Of a DNA stretch of 64,000 bases, positions 22,231-32,110 are shown one piece after another; position 1 is the stretch's first letter; each line of letters starts with the position of its first letter. A model generated the notes under the pieces. It made no database searches and had not been told where the DNA came from. It worked only from the letters and a program-made list of their open reading frames with translations. The DNA comes from CAVUMR01 sp963742715 (GTDB lineage: Bacteria; Actinomycetota; Actinomycetes; Mycobacteriales; Micromonosporaceae): assembly GCA_963742715.1 (NCBI GenBank), contig CAVUMR010000003.1, positions 1 through 64,000 of the forward strand. The letters run 5' to 3'. The position numbers and the translations under genes are program-made.

Positions 22231-24604
22231 GCCAACAGCGTATGGCGGCGCTGCGACCGCCCGATCAGCCGCCGCCCGCCGAGCGCCTGGCCACTCGCGT
22301 TGGGCGAACTGCTCCGCGAGATCTGCTCGACCTCGGCCATGTCGCGCAGGATGCCGCGCAGTTCGGCGACGAACGCCTCCCGCCGTTCGGCGAGGTCGGC
22401 CGCGGGTTCGAGCAGATGCTGGTCGGCGGCCACCTGGCGGGCGGTGGCGAACAGCAGCGCCGACACCGCTTCGTTGCTGCGCACCCGGTCCTGCGCGACG
22501 TACTGGCGGCCGACGCCAAGGGCCAGCTGGGTCAGTTCCTTCTCGCCGATGTCGGGAGCCGCGTCCCGCAGTACGTCGGCGACGATCTCGTAGGCCTCGA
22601 AGAAGGGCCGCAGCATGGCACCGGCGATCAGCGGACGCTTGGCCCGCAGCATCGCGTTGATCCGCTCGCCGCCGGCCGCGACGTTGTCCTCCCAGTCGTC
22701 GAACCACGACATCTCCTCGGCGATGTGCTCGCGGAATGCCGCCGAATCGGCGAAGTAGAAGTCGAACTTCAGCAGATCGCGCAGCCGCATCGCCTGCGCC
22801 CAGAACGCCTCGAGCCGGTCGCCGTCGGCGTGCTCCGCGTGGGCGAGCGCCAGGTCGACGATCGAGGTCTCCAGGAACGCGTCGATCACGGTGTTCCGGT
22901 AGAACGCCGCCTCGTGTTCGTTCTCGGGGGCGATGCGCCACACCGGTTCCCGGCCGCCGTCCACCCGGGTGATCGGGTGCCCGTTGGACAGCGCGTCGAC
23001 CGCGGCGCGGACCCCGTCGAGGGTGCGCAGCCGCAGCGCGCTGTTGGTCATCGGCGTCTGCTTGCGCTCCAGGTAGTCCAGTGAGTCCTGCAGGGTGTGG
23101 TGCAGCTGGTCGAGGGTCAGCGCGACGCCGCGCGTGGTCAGCAGCAGCGCCGACACCAAGGCGGTCGCGTTGACCGGGGTGGCTCGCAGGATGCGCCATG
23201 CGACCTCGAAGGCCATCTTCTGCATCGCAAGGCGTTTGGCGGCTTCGTCTTCGGCCATCGCTCCGTGCGGCTCGCCGAGATACTCGCGCATCGACACCGC
23301 CTCGGGGAACCGGACGTAGATCTTGCCGAAGTTGCGGTCGCCCTGGGCCTTGATGAAGTTGTACAGCCAGGAGAGGCCCTCGGGAGTCTTCTCGCCGCCG
23401 CGCGCATAGGCCGCGTACTCGGCGGTCTCGTGCAGCTGGTCGAAGCTGATCGACACCGGCTGCAGCAGAATGTCGTCGCTGCGGCCGTCGAGGTAGGCGT
23501 CGGCGACGTAGCTGAGCAGTCCGAGCTTGGGCGGCAACATCTTTCCGGTGCGCGAGCGGGTGCCCTCGATGGACCAGCTGAGGTTGAACCGCTTCTCGAC
23601 GATGTAGCCGACGAACTGCCTGAGCACGTACTTGTAGAGCGGGTCGTCGAGCTTGCGGCGGATGAAGATGGCGCCCGAGCGGCGCATCAGCGGTCCCATG
23701 AAGCCGAACGACAGGTTGATACCGGCGAAGGTGTGGACCGGCGGCAGCCGGTTCTCCTGCATCGCGACGGGCACGATCACGCCGTCGAGGTAGGACCGGT
23801 GCGAGAACAGCAGCACCGCCGGATGATCCTCCAGAGCGCCTCGCATCGCCTCGATCTCGGCGCGGTCGTAGTCGACGTTGGGGTCGAATCCCCTGCTGAA
23901 GATGGCGCGGCCCAAGGTGGGGATGAGGTCGACCGAGAACCGGCTCCAGCCGGTCGCGAGTTCGTCGAGCATCTTGCCCGCGTCTTCCAGGGTGGCGCCG
24001 GGGATGTTCTCCAGGCCCGCGCGAAACCGCTGGACGCCAGCATCTCCGGCTTGACCAGCCGCGGCGACTTGTACTCGGGCCCCAGGAGGCGCAACTCGAC
24101 CCGTTCGATCGCCAGGATGGCCCGGCGGATCACGAAGCGCGCGAAGTCGCGTGGGTTCTCGGCGACGGTGGTGTCGCTCCACTGCTGCCGCAGTTCGGAG
24201 ACCTTCGCCGGTTCGCCGGCGACCACGCGGGCGCGCGACGGGTCCTTCCGAAGAATGCCGCGCTGCAGCAACTCCGGCGGCCGGTAGGTGTCCCGCCCGG
24301 AGATCAGGGACACCACCTTGGACCGGGTGGGCAGACCGCCGGGCACCCAGAACACCCGCACCGGGACCACCGACCGGTCGTCGTCGGCCTCGAGGAGCTC
24401 GACGAGCCGGGCCAGCACCGCGGGCGGCGGGTCGTCGTCGGCGGGCAGCTGCAGCACCTCGATGCGCGCGTCCGGGTGCCGTTGCCGCTGCTCCGCGAGC
24501 CAGCGGTCGAGCATTTCGCGTTCGGCCGGCGAGGACACCGACGCCAGGACCAGCGCGTCGTCCGTCGGGCTGAAGCTCGTCAGACCCTCCTCGGGTCCCT
24601 TCAC
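22227..24604 (-). CDS. plsB2: glycerol-3-phosphate acyltransferase PlsB2, one frameshift
   Basis: Membrane-associated enzyme that makes lysophosphatidate from glycerol-3-phosphate and acyl donor (Rv2482c-like, about 790 residues). Acyltransferase motifs in order: HRSYLDG (HX4D, catalytic), GAIFIRRK, IEGTRSRTGK and LLQPVSISFD. A GTG at 24604 overlaps the plsC stop as GTGA. The single break near 24035 separates LVKPEMLAS from RFRAGLENIPGATLEDAG. It is co-translated downstream of plsC and upstream of the CopD/CtaG-like gene. A long C-terminal helical region follows the catalytic domain. Confidence 0.93.
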
Positions 24605-26300
24605 TTGCGGCCCTTCGTGACGCCGCTACCCGGAGCCTTGGCCGGATTCGCCTGGGCGGCAGCCTTCTTCGCGGGAGCCTTCTTGGCCGGCGTCTTCTTG
24701 GCGGCGGCCTTCTTGGCCGGTGCCTTGGCGGGGGCCTTCTTGGCGGGCGACTTCTTCGCCGCGGCCTTCTTGGCCGGCGCCTTCGCGACCCTGGCGTAGA
24801 GGGGCACGTCGGGCAGCTCGTCGTGCGGCCAGTCCTTCAACGTGTCGAGGTAGAGCTGGCGCACCTCGGCGATGCGCTCCTCCAGGTTCTCGGTCGTCCA
24901 GTCGTCGACCGGGATCGGCGGGAACACCGCGACGTCGACGGTGCCCGGATTGAAGGTGCTGGAGTTGCGCTCGGCGATCACCTCGGCGTTGCGGATCACG
25001 ATGGGCACGATCGGGATTCCGGCCGACATCGCGATCCGGAACGGCCCCTTCTTGAACGGACCGACCTCGGTGGTGTCCAGACGGGTGCCCTCCGGCGCGA
25101 TCAGGACCGAAAGGCCCTTGCGCGCAAGCTCTTCGATCTTGCGCAGACTCTCGATCGCGGCCTTCGGATCGTCGCGGTCGATGAACGCGGCGTCCATCAC
25201 CTTTCCGATGGTCCCCATGATGGGGTCCTTCTCGAGTTCCTTCTTGCCGACCGAGGTGAAGTTGTCGCTGACCAGCTTGCCCGCGATGAGCGGGTCGGCC
25301 TGGTTGCGGTGGTTGAAGATGAAGACCGCAGGCCGCTGGGCGGTGAGGTTCTCTTCACCGAGGACGTTCAGTGTCGATGCCGATCGTCGTCATCAGCAGC
25401 CGACTCCACTGCGAGGTGAAGAAGTTGACGCCGGTGCGCCGGTTGCCGGTCAGCAGCCCGACCCCGAGGGCGCCGGCGGCGACCGGCACCATCGACGCGA
25501 TGCCGGCAACGGTGCGCAGCTGCGACACCGGGCTGCTGCCGCTGCGGCTGGTGAACCGCAGGATCGGCCAGCCCCGCTTGGCGGCGACGGCGGCCAGCTT
25601 CCCGGCCGGGTTGGTCGGCCGCGGGTTGCCGACGAGATACATCAGCGCGACGTCTTCGTCGCCGTCGGCGTAGAAGTAGCTGTCCGCCAGGTCGATGCCG
25701 TTCTTGGCGGCGAACGCCTGGACGGCCCTCGCCTTGCCCGGCCCCCAGATGATCGGCCTGGCGACTTCGCCGGTGATCAGGCCGTCGTCATCGGTCTCGA
25801 ACTTGTTGGAGAGCACGTTGTCGATGCCGAGGAACCGGGCCACGGGGTCGACCTGAACGGTCAGCGCCGACGAACTCAGCACGACGGTGTGACCGCGGGC
25901 CATGTGGGCGCGCACCATGGCCGCGCATCTCGGGGTAGATCCGGCTCTGCACGTGCTGGACGAACAGCCGCTCGCCCAGTTCGTCGAGGTCGCTCAGGGA
26001 GTTGCCGTGCAGCATGCGGGCGCCCTTGCCGATCAGGTCCTCGAACTCCGAGCGGCCGAGCTGGTGGTTGAGTCCGGCCTGCACCATGCCGATGAACTCG
26101 CCGACGCCCATCTGCCCGCGGCGCAACCGATCCCGCGTCATGAGGACGCCGGTGAACCCGGCGACCAGGGTGCCGTCGAGGTCGAAGAAGGCGCCGACCT
26201 CCGGCCCCGGCGGGCTGGCCTCGATCTCGGCGATCGAACCGGGCAGACGGGCGATGCGCTTGTCACCGCGACGCGCGGGCTGTCCATTCTGCGAACTCAT
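24601..26300 (-). CDS. plsC: bifunctional HAD-phosphatase / 1-acylglycerol-3-phosphate acyltransferase PlsC with Lys/Ala/Pro tail, frameshifted
   Basis: Rv2483c-type fusion. The N-terminal HAD (phosphoserine-phosphatase-like) domain has FFDLDGTLV and DSYFYADGDEDVALM. The C-terminal PlsC domain has FIFNHRNQADPLIAGK (HX4D) and the lipid-binding motif IAPEGTRLD. It makes phosphatidate from lysophosphatidate; the HAD domain may dephosphorylate a lipid. The last about 55 residues are a repetitive basic tail of AKK/PAKK units resembling histone H1. Frame breaks lie near 25915 and 25365. The ATG at 26300 overlaps the stop of the upstream acyltransferase gene (ATGA). Confidence 0.9.
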
Positions 26301-27783
26301 TGCGCGGCACTCCCATTGGGCGAGGTGGAGGACGATTCGCTGGGGCCCTGCGTGAACGACGCCGGGACCGACCGTCCGTCGCCGCCGAGGGCGAGGACCT
26401 CGTCGAAGCCGGCCAGCAGGCAGCGGGCGAACAGCTCGGGGTCGGTGATGGCCGCCCTGTCGTAGCGGGTGGTGATGGTGCAGTAGCCGGTGCGCGAGAT
26501 CAGCACTGCCATCATCGCGACACCGGGCAACGGCCCAACCCCGTAGTGCCGCAAGATCTTCGAACCCGCCACGAAGGTGTCGCCGGGGTAGAGGGCCACG
26601 TTGCTGGCCTGCACGTCGGTGTTGACGATCGATCCGGCAACGCTCTCGAGAATGGCGTCGGGCAGCAGGCTGATCACCGGCGCCATCGACACCGACCATG
26701 TCCATCGCGCGTTCCTCGCGCCTGCTGGTCATCTGCGCGCGGACCTTCTGGATGCGCGTGGCGGGGTCGACGACGCCGACCGGCGCCGCGAGGTTCACGC
26801 CGGCGAAGCGGTTCCCGCCCGCCGGATCGGAGTCCGAGCGCAGGTTGACCGGCACGGCCATCGGCAACGCCTCGATGGGGATGCCCTTGGCTTCGTGGTA
26901 GAGCCGAAGCGCCCCGCACAGGCCGGCGAGGTAGGCGTCGTTGATCGAGCCACCGGCCGCCTTCGCCGCCTTGTGCAGGTCGCTGAGCTTGATGTCGATC
27001 GCCTCGGTGCGCGTCGTCAGGCTGCGGCGGCGCAGCAGCGGCGACGACTCGGCGACCGGCGCCATCACCCGTTGGCTGGACCGTGGCGTAGTCGACGACG
27101 CCGCCGACGGCGGAGACGGGGTCGCGGACCACCCGGCCGATCACGTGCGCCGCTCCCCCGAGCGCCCCGAGGATGCCGCCGGCGATGGAGCCGGGCAGCC
27201 GGTTGAAGCCCTGGCGCATCAGGTCGTTGGGCGTCAGGTCCTGCGGAATCGGCAGCGGCGCTTGCGCCGGCGGCGCGGGATCGCGCTCGAGGTCGTAGAT
27301 GTTGGCGAACATCTCGACGCTGCCCACACCGTCGGTGACGGCGTGGCTCAGGTGCAGCATCGTGGCGGCGCGGCCGTCGGCGAGGCCCTCGACGAGCGTC
27401 GCCGTCCACAGCGGGCGGGAGATGTCCATCGGGGATTGCACGGCGAGCTCGGCGAGATCGAGGACCTCGCGCAGCGTGCCAGGCGCGGGCACCCGGACCC
27501 GGCGGACGTGGAAGTCGAGGTTGAAGTCGGGGTCGACCACCCAGCGCGGCGCCGCCGTCGGCAACGTCGGCATGACGACCTTCTGCCGCAGCCGAAGCAC
27601 CTTGCGCGAGGCGTTCTCGAACCGGGCGCGGAAGCGGTCCCAGTCGGGCGTGCTGTCGAGCAGCTCGACGCCCATGATCCCCGAACGGGTGCGCGGATTG
27701 GCCTCCCCGCGGTGCATCAACTGGTCGAACGCACTCAGCTCCTCGGGAAGTCCGGCCGCGTCCAACTCCGGCACGTCGCTCAT
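26297..27783 (-). CDS. wax ester synthase/diacylglycerol acyltransferase family protein (Rv2484c-like), frameshifted
   Basis: WS/DGAT-family acyltransferase of about 490 residues, probably forming triacylglycerol or wax ester at the membrane. The family motif HHxxxDG appears as SHAVTDG (LHLSHAVTDGVGS), so the first His is Ser while the catalytic second His and the DG are kept. Other marks are PLWTATLVEGL, AGLCGALRLYHEAKG and VPVNLRSDSDPAGGNRFAGVNL. The start is ATG 27783 with GAGGAGAG upstream. Breaks near 27065 and 26695 split it. It heads the unit WS/DGAT-plsC-plsB2-CopD/CtaG, all coupled by 4-bp overlaps. This places three glycerolipid acyltransferase steps in one transcript. Confidence 0.88.
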
Positions 27784-27943
27784 CGCGTTTCGCTCTCCTC
27801 CTGGTCGCCAAAATGCTGTCTCCACGCTAGTCCGCCGCCCGATGGCACGTGGCCTTATATGCGGGTGGCTTCGGATGGCTGACGCGGGCAAGTCGGCACG
27901 AACTTTGGCGACCAAACTTCGGCTTTGTAGGGTAAGTGCGCTG

Positions 27944-28016
27944 GCCCCCGTAGCTCAGCGGATAGAGCAACCGCCTTCTAAGCGGTTGGCCGCAGGTTCG
28001 ATCCCTGCCGGGGGCG
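27944..28016 (+). tRNA. tRNA-Arg (anticodon TCT)
   Basis: Complete cloverleaf. The acceptor stem is GCCCCCG / CGGGGGC, the D arm AGCTCAGCGGATAGAGC, and the anticodon stem-loop CCGCCTTCTAAGCGG with TCT in the loop. The T arm is GCAGGTTCGATCCCTGC with the standard TTCGA. CCA is not encoded. It decodes AGA, a rare codon in this GC-rich genome. No integrase or attachment site is seen at its 3' end. Confidence 0.97.
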
Positions 28017-28065
28017 CTGTCAGAGGTGCATTGCCGCGTGTGACGTCTCAGGACATCGGAATAGC

Positions 28066-28094
28066 CCTGAACCTGCCTTGGGTTCGGGTTTTCC
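28066..28094 (+). terminator. rho-independent terminator downstream of tRNA-Arg
   Basis: CCTGAACC and GGTTCGGG form an 8-bp stem (one G-T pair) with a TGCCTTG loop, followed by TTTTCC. It lies 50 bp after the tRNA on the same strand. Confidence 0.7.
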
Positions 28095-28254
28095 GTTTGG
28101 GGCCTTTGGGGTCGCCGAGGTGGGATCGCCCGCTCCCGCAGCGTTATTGGCCGGGAGTGCAATCGTTTTGGGTGCAACCAAATCAGGCTCGTCGCCGTCA
28201 GACGTCGATGAAAACGGAGCCCAAGATTGTGCCCACGGCCCCGATAGATGAGAG

Positions 28255-29649
28255 TCACCGAGGCAGCCCCGGTGGCTCAGCGGCTATCGGCGACTCCGCC
28301 TTCGGCGCTGCGTGGGCGGATTCCTTCTCGACTTCGGTATGGAGGAAGCGGCCGTGGGTCTCGGGCAGGAATGCCAGGCCGAGGAACGCGATGACCATCA
28401 GCGCGGAGATGACGGTGGTCGCCATTCCGATGCTGCCGCCGAACCACCCCGTCGCGATCGCCCCCGCGACGAGCGGGCCCGCGGCGGTGCACAGCCGGCC
28501 AATGCTGTTGGTGACCGCCATCGCCGACGCCCGCACGGACGGGCCGAAGAGCTCGGGGAAGTACACGGAATTGCCGGCGAGCACGCCGAATACGCCGAAC
28601 CCGACGACGGGCAGCAGCCACATGTACATGGCGTAGGTGTCGGCGAACGGGTAGAGCGCGCACACGGCGCCGAGTCCGACCACCAGGCTCATCACGTAGG
28701 TGTTCTTCCTGCCGATCTTGTCGGCGATGAAGCCCCAGCTCGCGTAGCCGATAGCGCCGCCGATGTTCAGCATCGCGGTGCCCCAGGCGACGGCAGTGAC
28801 TGCCGCGGCGTCCGTCAGGCCGTCGGCGGCGACGACGGCGCGGATGTTCTGCGGGGTCCAGGTGCTGACGCCCCAGAAGGCGAACAGCGCGCCGACACAG
28901 ATCAGCGTGCACGCCATCGTGGTCCGCAGCATTGGCGGGGTGAACAACTGGGTGAGGACGAACCGGTCGGTGCTTTGCCTGGCGGCGCCGGCGGCGCGCT
29001 CCGCCCTTCGCCTGGCCCTGGTCGCCTTCACCTCGGCCATGGTCTCCGGCTCGTGCACGTTGCGCCGGATGAAGAGCACCAGTAGCGCCGGGATGAGGCC
29101 GAACGCCATGGTCCACCGCCAGCCCAGGTGGCCGACGAAGTTGTAGACGACCGCGGCGCCCAGCGCGCCGAGCGCCAACCCGGACATCATGACGCCGCTG
29201 GCCTTGGCCCGGTGCCGGCTGCTCGACCAGGCCTCGGCCACCAGCGCCGCGCCGATCGGAAGTTCGACGCCGGAGCCGATGCCGGCGATGAACCGGAACG
29301 TCACGAACTCGGCGTAGTTCACCACCACCACCGACAGCGCGGTGAAGACCGAGAACAGCAGGACGCCGGTTATCAGGACGCGGACCCGGCCGACGTAGTC
29401 GGCGATCGCACCGAACAGGATTGCCCCGACGGCCCAGCCGGTGAGGAACACCGTGACGGCCAGACCGCTGTGGAAGGTGGACGGGTGGCCCAGCAGCTCA
29501 GTGGTCGCGGGTCCGGCAACCTGGGTGAACAGGCTGTAGTCGAATCCATCCAGCCCCCAGCCGAGGGTGGTCGCGACCAGGACGCTCCACTGGTAGCGAC
29601 TGATGCCCGAATGCCAGGACTCTTCGGTGCCGTTGGGGGCAGTGGTCAT
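28255..29649 (-). CDS. MFS transporter (organic/aromatic acid:H+ symporter type)
   Basis: Complete 464-residue, 12-helix major facilitator. The motif after helix 2 is GAIADYVGRVRVLI, and the equivalent in the second half is GFIADKIGRKNTYV. The N-terminal helix carries DGFDYSLFTQV, the DGxD signature of the aromatic-acid/sialate-type symporter branch. I start at ATG 29649 because GAAGGAG lies 6 nt upstream. It is the third gene of an operon after aldehyde dehydrogenase and the crotonase, and so probably imports their substrate or precursor. No frame break. Confidence 0.88.
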   Translation of the reverse strand: MTTAPNGTEESWHSGISRYQWSVLVATTLGWGLDGFDYSLFTQVAGPATTELLGHPSTFHSGLAVTVFLTGWAVGAILFGAIADYVGRVRVLITGVLLFSVFTALSVVVVNYAEFVTFRFIAGIGSGVELPIGAALVAEAWSSSRHRAKASGVMMSGLALGALGAAVVYNFVGHLGWRWTMAFGLIPALLVLFIRRNVHEPETMAEVKATRARRRAERAAGAARQSTDRFVLTQLFTPPMLRTTMACTLICVGALFAFWGVSTWTPQNIRAVVAADGLTDAAAVTAVAWGTAMLNIGGAIGYASWGFIADKIGRKNTYVMSLVVGLGAVCALYPFADTYAMYMWLLPVVGFGVFGVLAGNSVYFPELFGPSVRASAMAVTNSIGRLCTAAGPLVAGAIATGWFGGSIGMATTVISALMVIAFLGLAFLPETHGRFLHTEVEKESAHAAPKAESPIAAEPPGLPR

Positions 29650-29685
29650 CGTTGGCTCCTTCGCCAATTGCCAGCGTGCTCGGGA

Positions 29686-30408
29686 CTATTCGGTTGGGGT
29701 GACGGATTCGCCGCGGCGCAGCGCACCGACGACGAGCCGGTCGACGCTGAGTTCGAGCGCTTGGTCCTCGTCCAGGGGCCGGAACGCCCGCAGCATGTCC
29801 TTGATCTCGCCGTGAATGCGCGGGTTCCGGGTCCGCAGCGCGTCAACGCGTGCCTGCACGTCCTTTGCGAGCGACTCCGGGGAACTGACGACCTCGTTGA
29901 GCAGGCCCAGCTCCATGGCGCGTGCGGCGCTGATGGCTTCACCGGTGGCGGTCAGCCAGAAGGCCTGCCGTTCACCCACGATGCGCGGCAGCCACGCCAG
30001 CACGAGGGCGGGCGCCAGGTCGATGCCCACTTCGGGGAACCACAGCGAAGCACCCGAAACCGCCACTGCCACATCGCAAGCCGCCAATACCCCGACGCCG
30101 AAGCCGGCGGCGTCACCGTTCACCTCGGCGACGGTGACCAGCGGTGTGTCCCGCAGCGCCCGATGCAGGCTCACCAATGTCCGGGTCTCCGCGCGCAGCT
30201 CCGCCGGGGTGCTGCCTGCCCGTTCCCGACCCAGACAGAACACCTCACCGGCGGCCCGCAGGCGCAACACGTGGGCGCCGGGCGGCGGGGACAGCAGCAG
30301 TTCGGTGAGTTCGGCGCAGAGCCCGACCGTCAGAAGGTTGTCCGGCGGCCGGTCGATCACCACGTCGATGACGCCGTCGGCGGGGGTCGAGAACGCCAGT
30401 TCGCCCAT
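29686..30408 (-). CDS. enoyl-CoA hydratase/isomerase (crotonase) family protein
   Basis: Crotonase-fold enzyme of 240 residues. The oxyanion-hole segments are RAAGEVFCLGRE (about residue 55) and NGDAAGFGVGVLAACDVAVA (about residue 98). A glutamate candidate for general acid/base lies in WFPEVGIDLAP, but the first of the two hydratase glutamates is not evident. It may therefore be an isomerase, C-C hydrolase or lyase and not a standard hydratase. It starts 1 nt after the aldehyde dehydrogenase stop, so the two are coupled. With an aldehyde dehydrogenase and an organic-acid MFS, an acyl-CoA lyase releasing an aldehyde is a reasonable guess. Confidence 0.85.
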   Translation of the reverse strand: MGELAFSTPADGVIDVVIDRPPDNLLTVGLCAELTELLLSPPPGAHVLRLRAAGEVFCLGRERAGSTPAELRAETRTLVSLHRALRDTPLVTVAEVNGDAAGFGVGVLAACDVAVAVSGASLWFPEVGIDLAPALVLAWLPRIVGERQAFWLTATGEAISAARAMELGLLNEVVSSPESLAKDVQARVDALRTRNPRIHGEIKDMLRAFRPLDEDQALELSVDRLVVGALRRGESVTPTE

Positions 30409-30409
30409 G

Positions 30410-31945
30410 TCAGTTCAGCCGATCCGTCGCGACGCCGCCATACCAGTCGACGTCGTCGGGCGCGGTGCGGACGGTGACCGCACGGACATTCGTGAAGTCG
30501 TTGAACGACTCCCAGCCGCCTTCCCTGCCGACGCCGCTTTCGCGGACCCCGCCCCACGGCGACGACGGGTCGAGCCGGTGGTGGTCGTTGACCCACACCA
30601 TCCCGGTCTCCAGCGCAGCCGCGACGCGGTGGGCCCGCGCCACGTCGCGCGTCCAGATGGACGAGCCAAGCCCGAAGTCCGAGTCGTTGGCCAGTTCCAC
30701 GGCGTGCGCCTCGTCCTCGAAGGGGATGGCGACGACCACGGGGCCGAAGATCTCCTCGCGGGCGACGCGCATCTCGTTGGTGACGTCGGCAAGCACCGTC
30801 GGCTCGATGAAGAAGCCGCCGGGCAGCCCAGGTACCTGGGCCGCGTGTCCGCCCGCGGCGATCCGCGCGCCCTCTGCCAGTGCGCTGTCGACGTAGCCGA
30901 GGATCCGGTCCTGGGCGCGCTTCGAGATGACCGGCCCGAGCTGGGTTCTCGGGTCCGCCGGATCGCCGATCCTGATGGTCGCGGCGAGCTTTGAGAGTTC
31001 GGCGACGACGTCGTCGTAGATGGTCCGCTGAATCAGCAGCCTGCTGCCTGCGATGCAGGTCTGGCCCGCTCCGACGAAGCCACCGAAGGCCGCACCGCGT
31101 GCAGCCACGTCGATCGGGGTGTCGTCGAAGATCAGTACCGGCGACTTGCCGCCCAGCTCCAGGGTCGCCTTGGCGAACCGCTGGGCGGTCGCGATCGCGA
31201 TGGCCCGGCCGGGTTCGGTGCCGCCGGTGAAGACGGCCTTCTTGACCAGTGGGTGTGCGGTCAGCGCCGCGCCCGCCGTCGGGCCGAGTCCTGGGGTGAC
31301 GTTGAGCACCCCGGCCGGGATGCCTGCCTCGAGCGCGATCTGGCCGAGCATCAGTGCGGTCAGAGGCGTCTGCTCAGAAGGCTTGAGCACCACGGTGTTT
31401 CCGGTCGCCAAGGCAGGCGCGAGACTCTTGGAGGCGATCATCATGGGGTGGTTGAACGACGACAGGATGCCGACGACGCCGAGCGGGAATCGGCTGGTGT
31501 AGGCGTGGTAGTCGCCGCGCAGCGGTACCACCGAGGTCCGGTCGGCGAGCAGCAGCGCGGCGTTGTACCGGTACCACTCGGACAGCCGCGTGATCTGCGC
31601 CTTGGTCTCGGTGATCGGGCGGCCGTTGTTCATGGTTTCGAGTTCGTAGAGCTCGGCCATCCGCGCGTCGATGCCGTCGGCGAACCGGTTGATCAGTTTC
31701 GCGCGGTCCTGAATGGGCATCGTGCGCCACGAACCGTTGCGGAAGGTGTCGTGCGCGTTTCGGACGGCGTCGTCGATGTCCTCTTCGTCGGCACCCGACA
31801 CCTCGGTGAAGACCTCCCCCGTCGCGGGATTGGTCACCGCAATCGGGGCGGCCCGTCCTTCGACGATGCGACCGCCGATGAGCAGTCCGGTGGGCAGTGG
31901 CGGTCGACGGTCTTCGCCGGTGGCGAAGGTGGCAGTCAAGGTCAT
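30410..31945 (-). CDS. NAD(P)-dependent aldehyde dehydrogenase
   Basis: Complete aldehyde dehydrogenase of 511 residues. The cofactor-binding Lys region is VVLKPSEQTPLTA, the general-base Glu lies in TLELGGKSPVLIF, and the nucleophilic Cys in GAGQTCIAGSRLL. The late signature EIFGPVVVAIPF is present. ATG 31945 is chosen; an in-frame TTG lies 18 nt upstream, next to the operator. First gene of the operon with the crotonase and MFS. Two 12-bp palindromes directly upstream (31965 and 31985) indicate repression by the divergent GntR regulator. Substrate unknown; the vanillin/benzaldehyde-type dehydrogenases are one possibility. Confidence 0.92.
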   Translation of the reverse strand: MTLTATFATGEDRRPPLPTGLLIGGRIVEGRAAPIAVTNPATGEVFTEVSGADEEDIDDAVRNAHDTFRNGSWRTMPIQDRAKLINRFADGIDARMAELYELETMNNGRPITETKAQITRLSEWYRYNAALLLADRTSVVPLRGDYHAYTSRFPLGVVGILSSFNHPMMIASKSLAPALATGNTVVLKPSEQTPLTALMLGQIALEAGIPAGVLNVTPGLGPTAGAALTAHPLVKKAVFTGGTEPGRAIAIATAQRFAKATLELGGKSPVLIFDDTPIDVAARGAAFGGFVGAGQTCIAGSRLLIQRTIYDDVVAELSKLAATIRIGDPADPRTQLGPVISKRAQDRILGYVDSALAEGARIAAGGHAAQVPGLPGGFFIEPTVLADVTNEMRVAREEIFGPVVVAIPFEDEAHAVELANDSDFGLGSSIWTRDVARAHRVAAALETGMVWVNDHHRLDPSSPWGGVRESGVGREGGWESFNDFTNVRAVTVRTAPDDVDWYGGVATDRLN

Positions 31946-31964
31946 CGCGATGCAGTCTCCCAAT

Positions 31965-31996
31965 TCGGTATACCGAATTCATAATCGGTATACCGA
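31965..31996. promoter_or_regulatory. tandem GntR operators (two copies of TCGGTATACCGA)
   Basis: Two perfect 12-bp palindromes TCGGTATACCGA start at 31965 and 31985, exactly 20 bp apart (two helical turns). The GTATAC core is typical of FadR-subfamily GntR operators. They lie in the divergent region between the aldehyde dehydrogenase (start 31945) and the GntR gene (start 32111). The first copy begins 20 bp from the start codon, suiting repression. Confidence 0.85.
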
Positions 31997-32110
31997 TGAC
32001 CGTAGACAGCTGTGATCTAGAACGCAAGGGATACCGGCCTTCGCTAGACTCACGTTGCCGGAACCGCAGACCGGCGTCCGCGCTGTCGCACCGTGAGCAA
32101 ATGAGGGCAC

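Noticed and set aside
27944..28094. tRNA-associated integration site
   Set aside because: No integrase, no repeat of the tRNA 3' end and no mobile genes found downstream; neighbouring metabolic genes look chromosomal.
27827..28258. Minus-strand open frame overlapping the tRNA
   Set aside because: Runs through a complete tRNA-Arg gene and its terminator; no ribosome-binding site or protein features.
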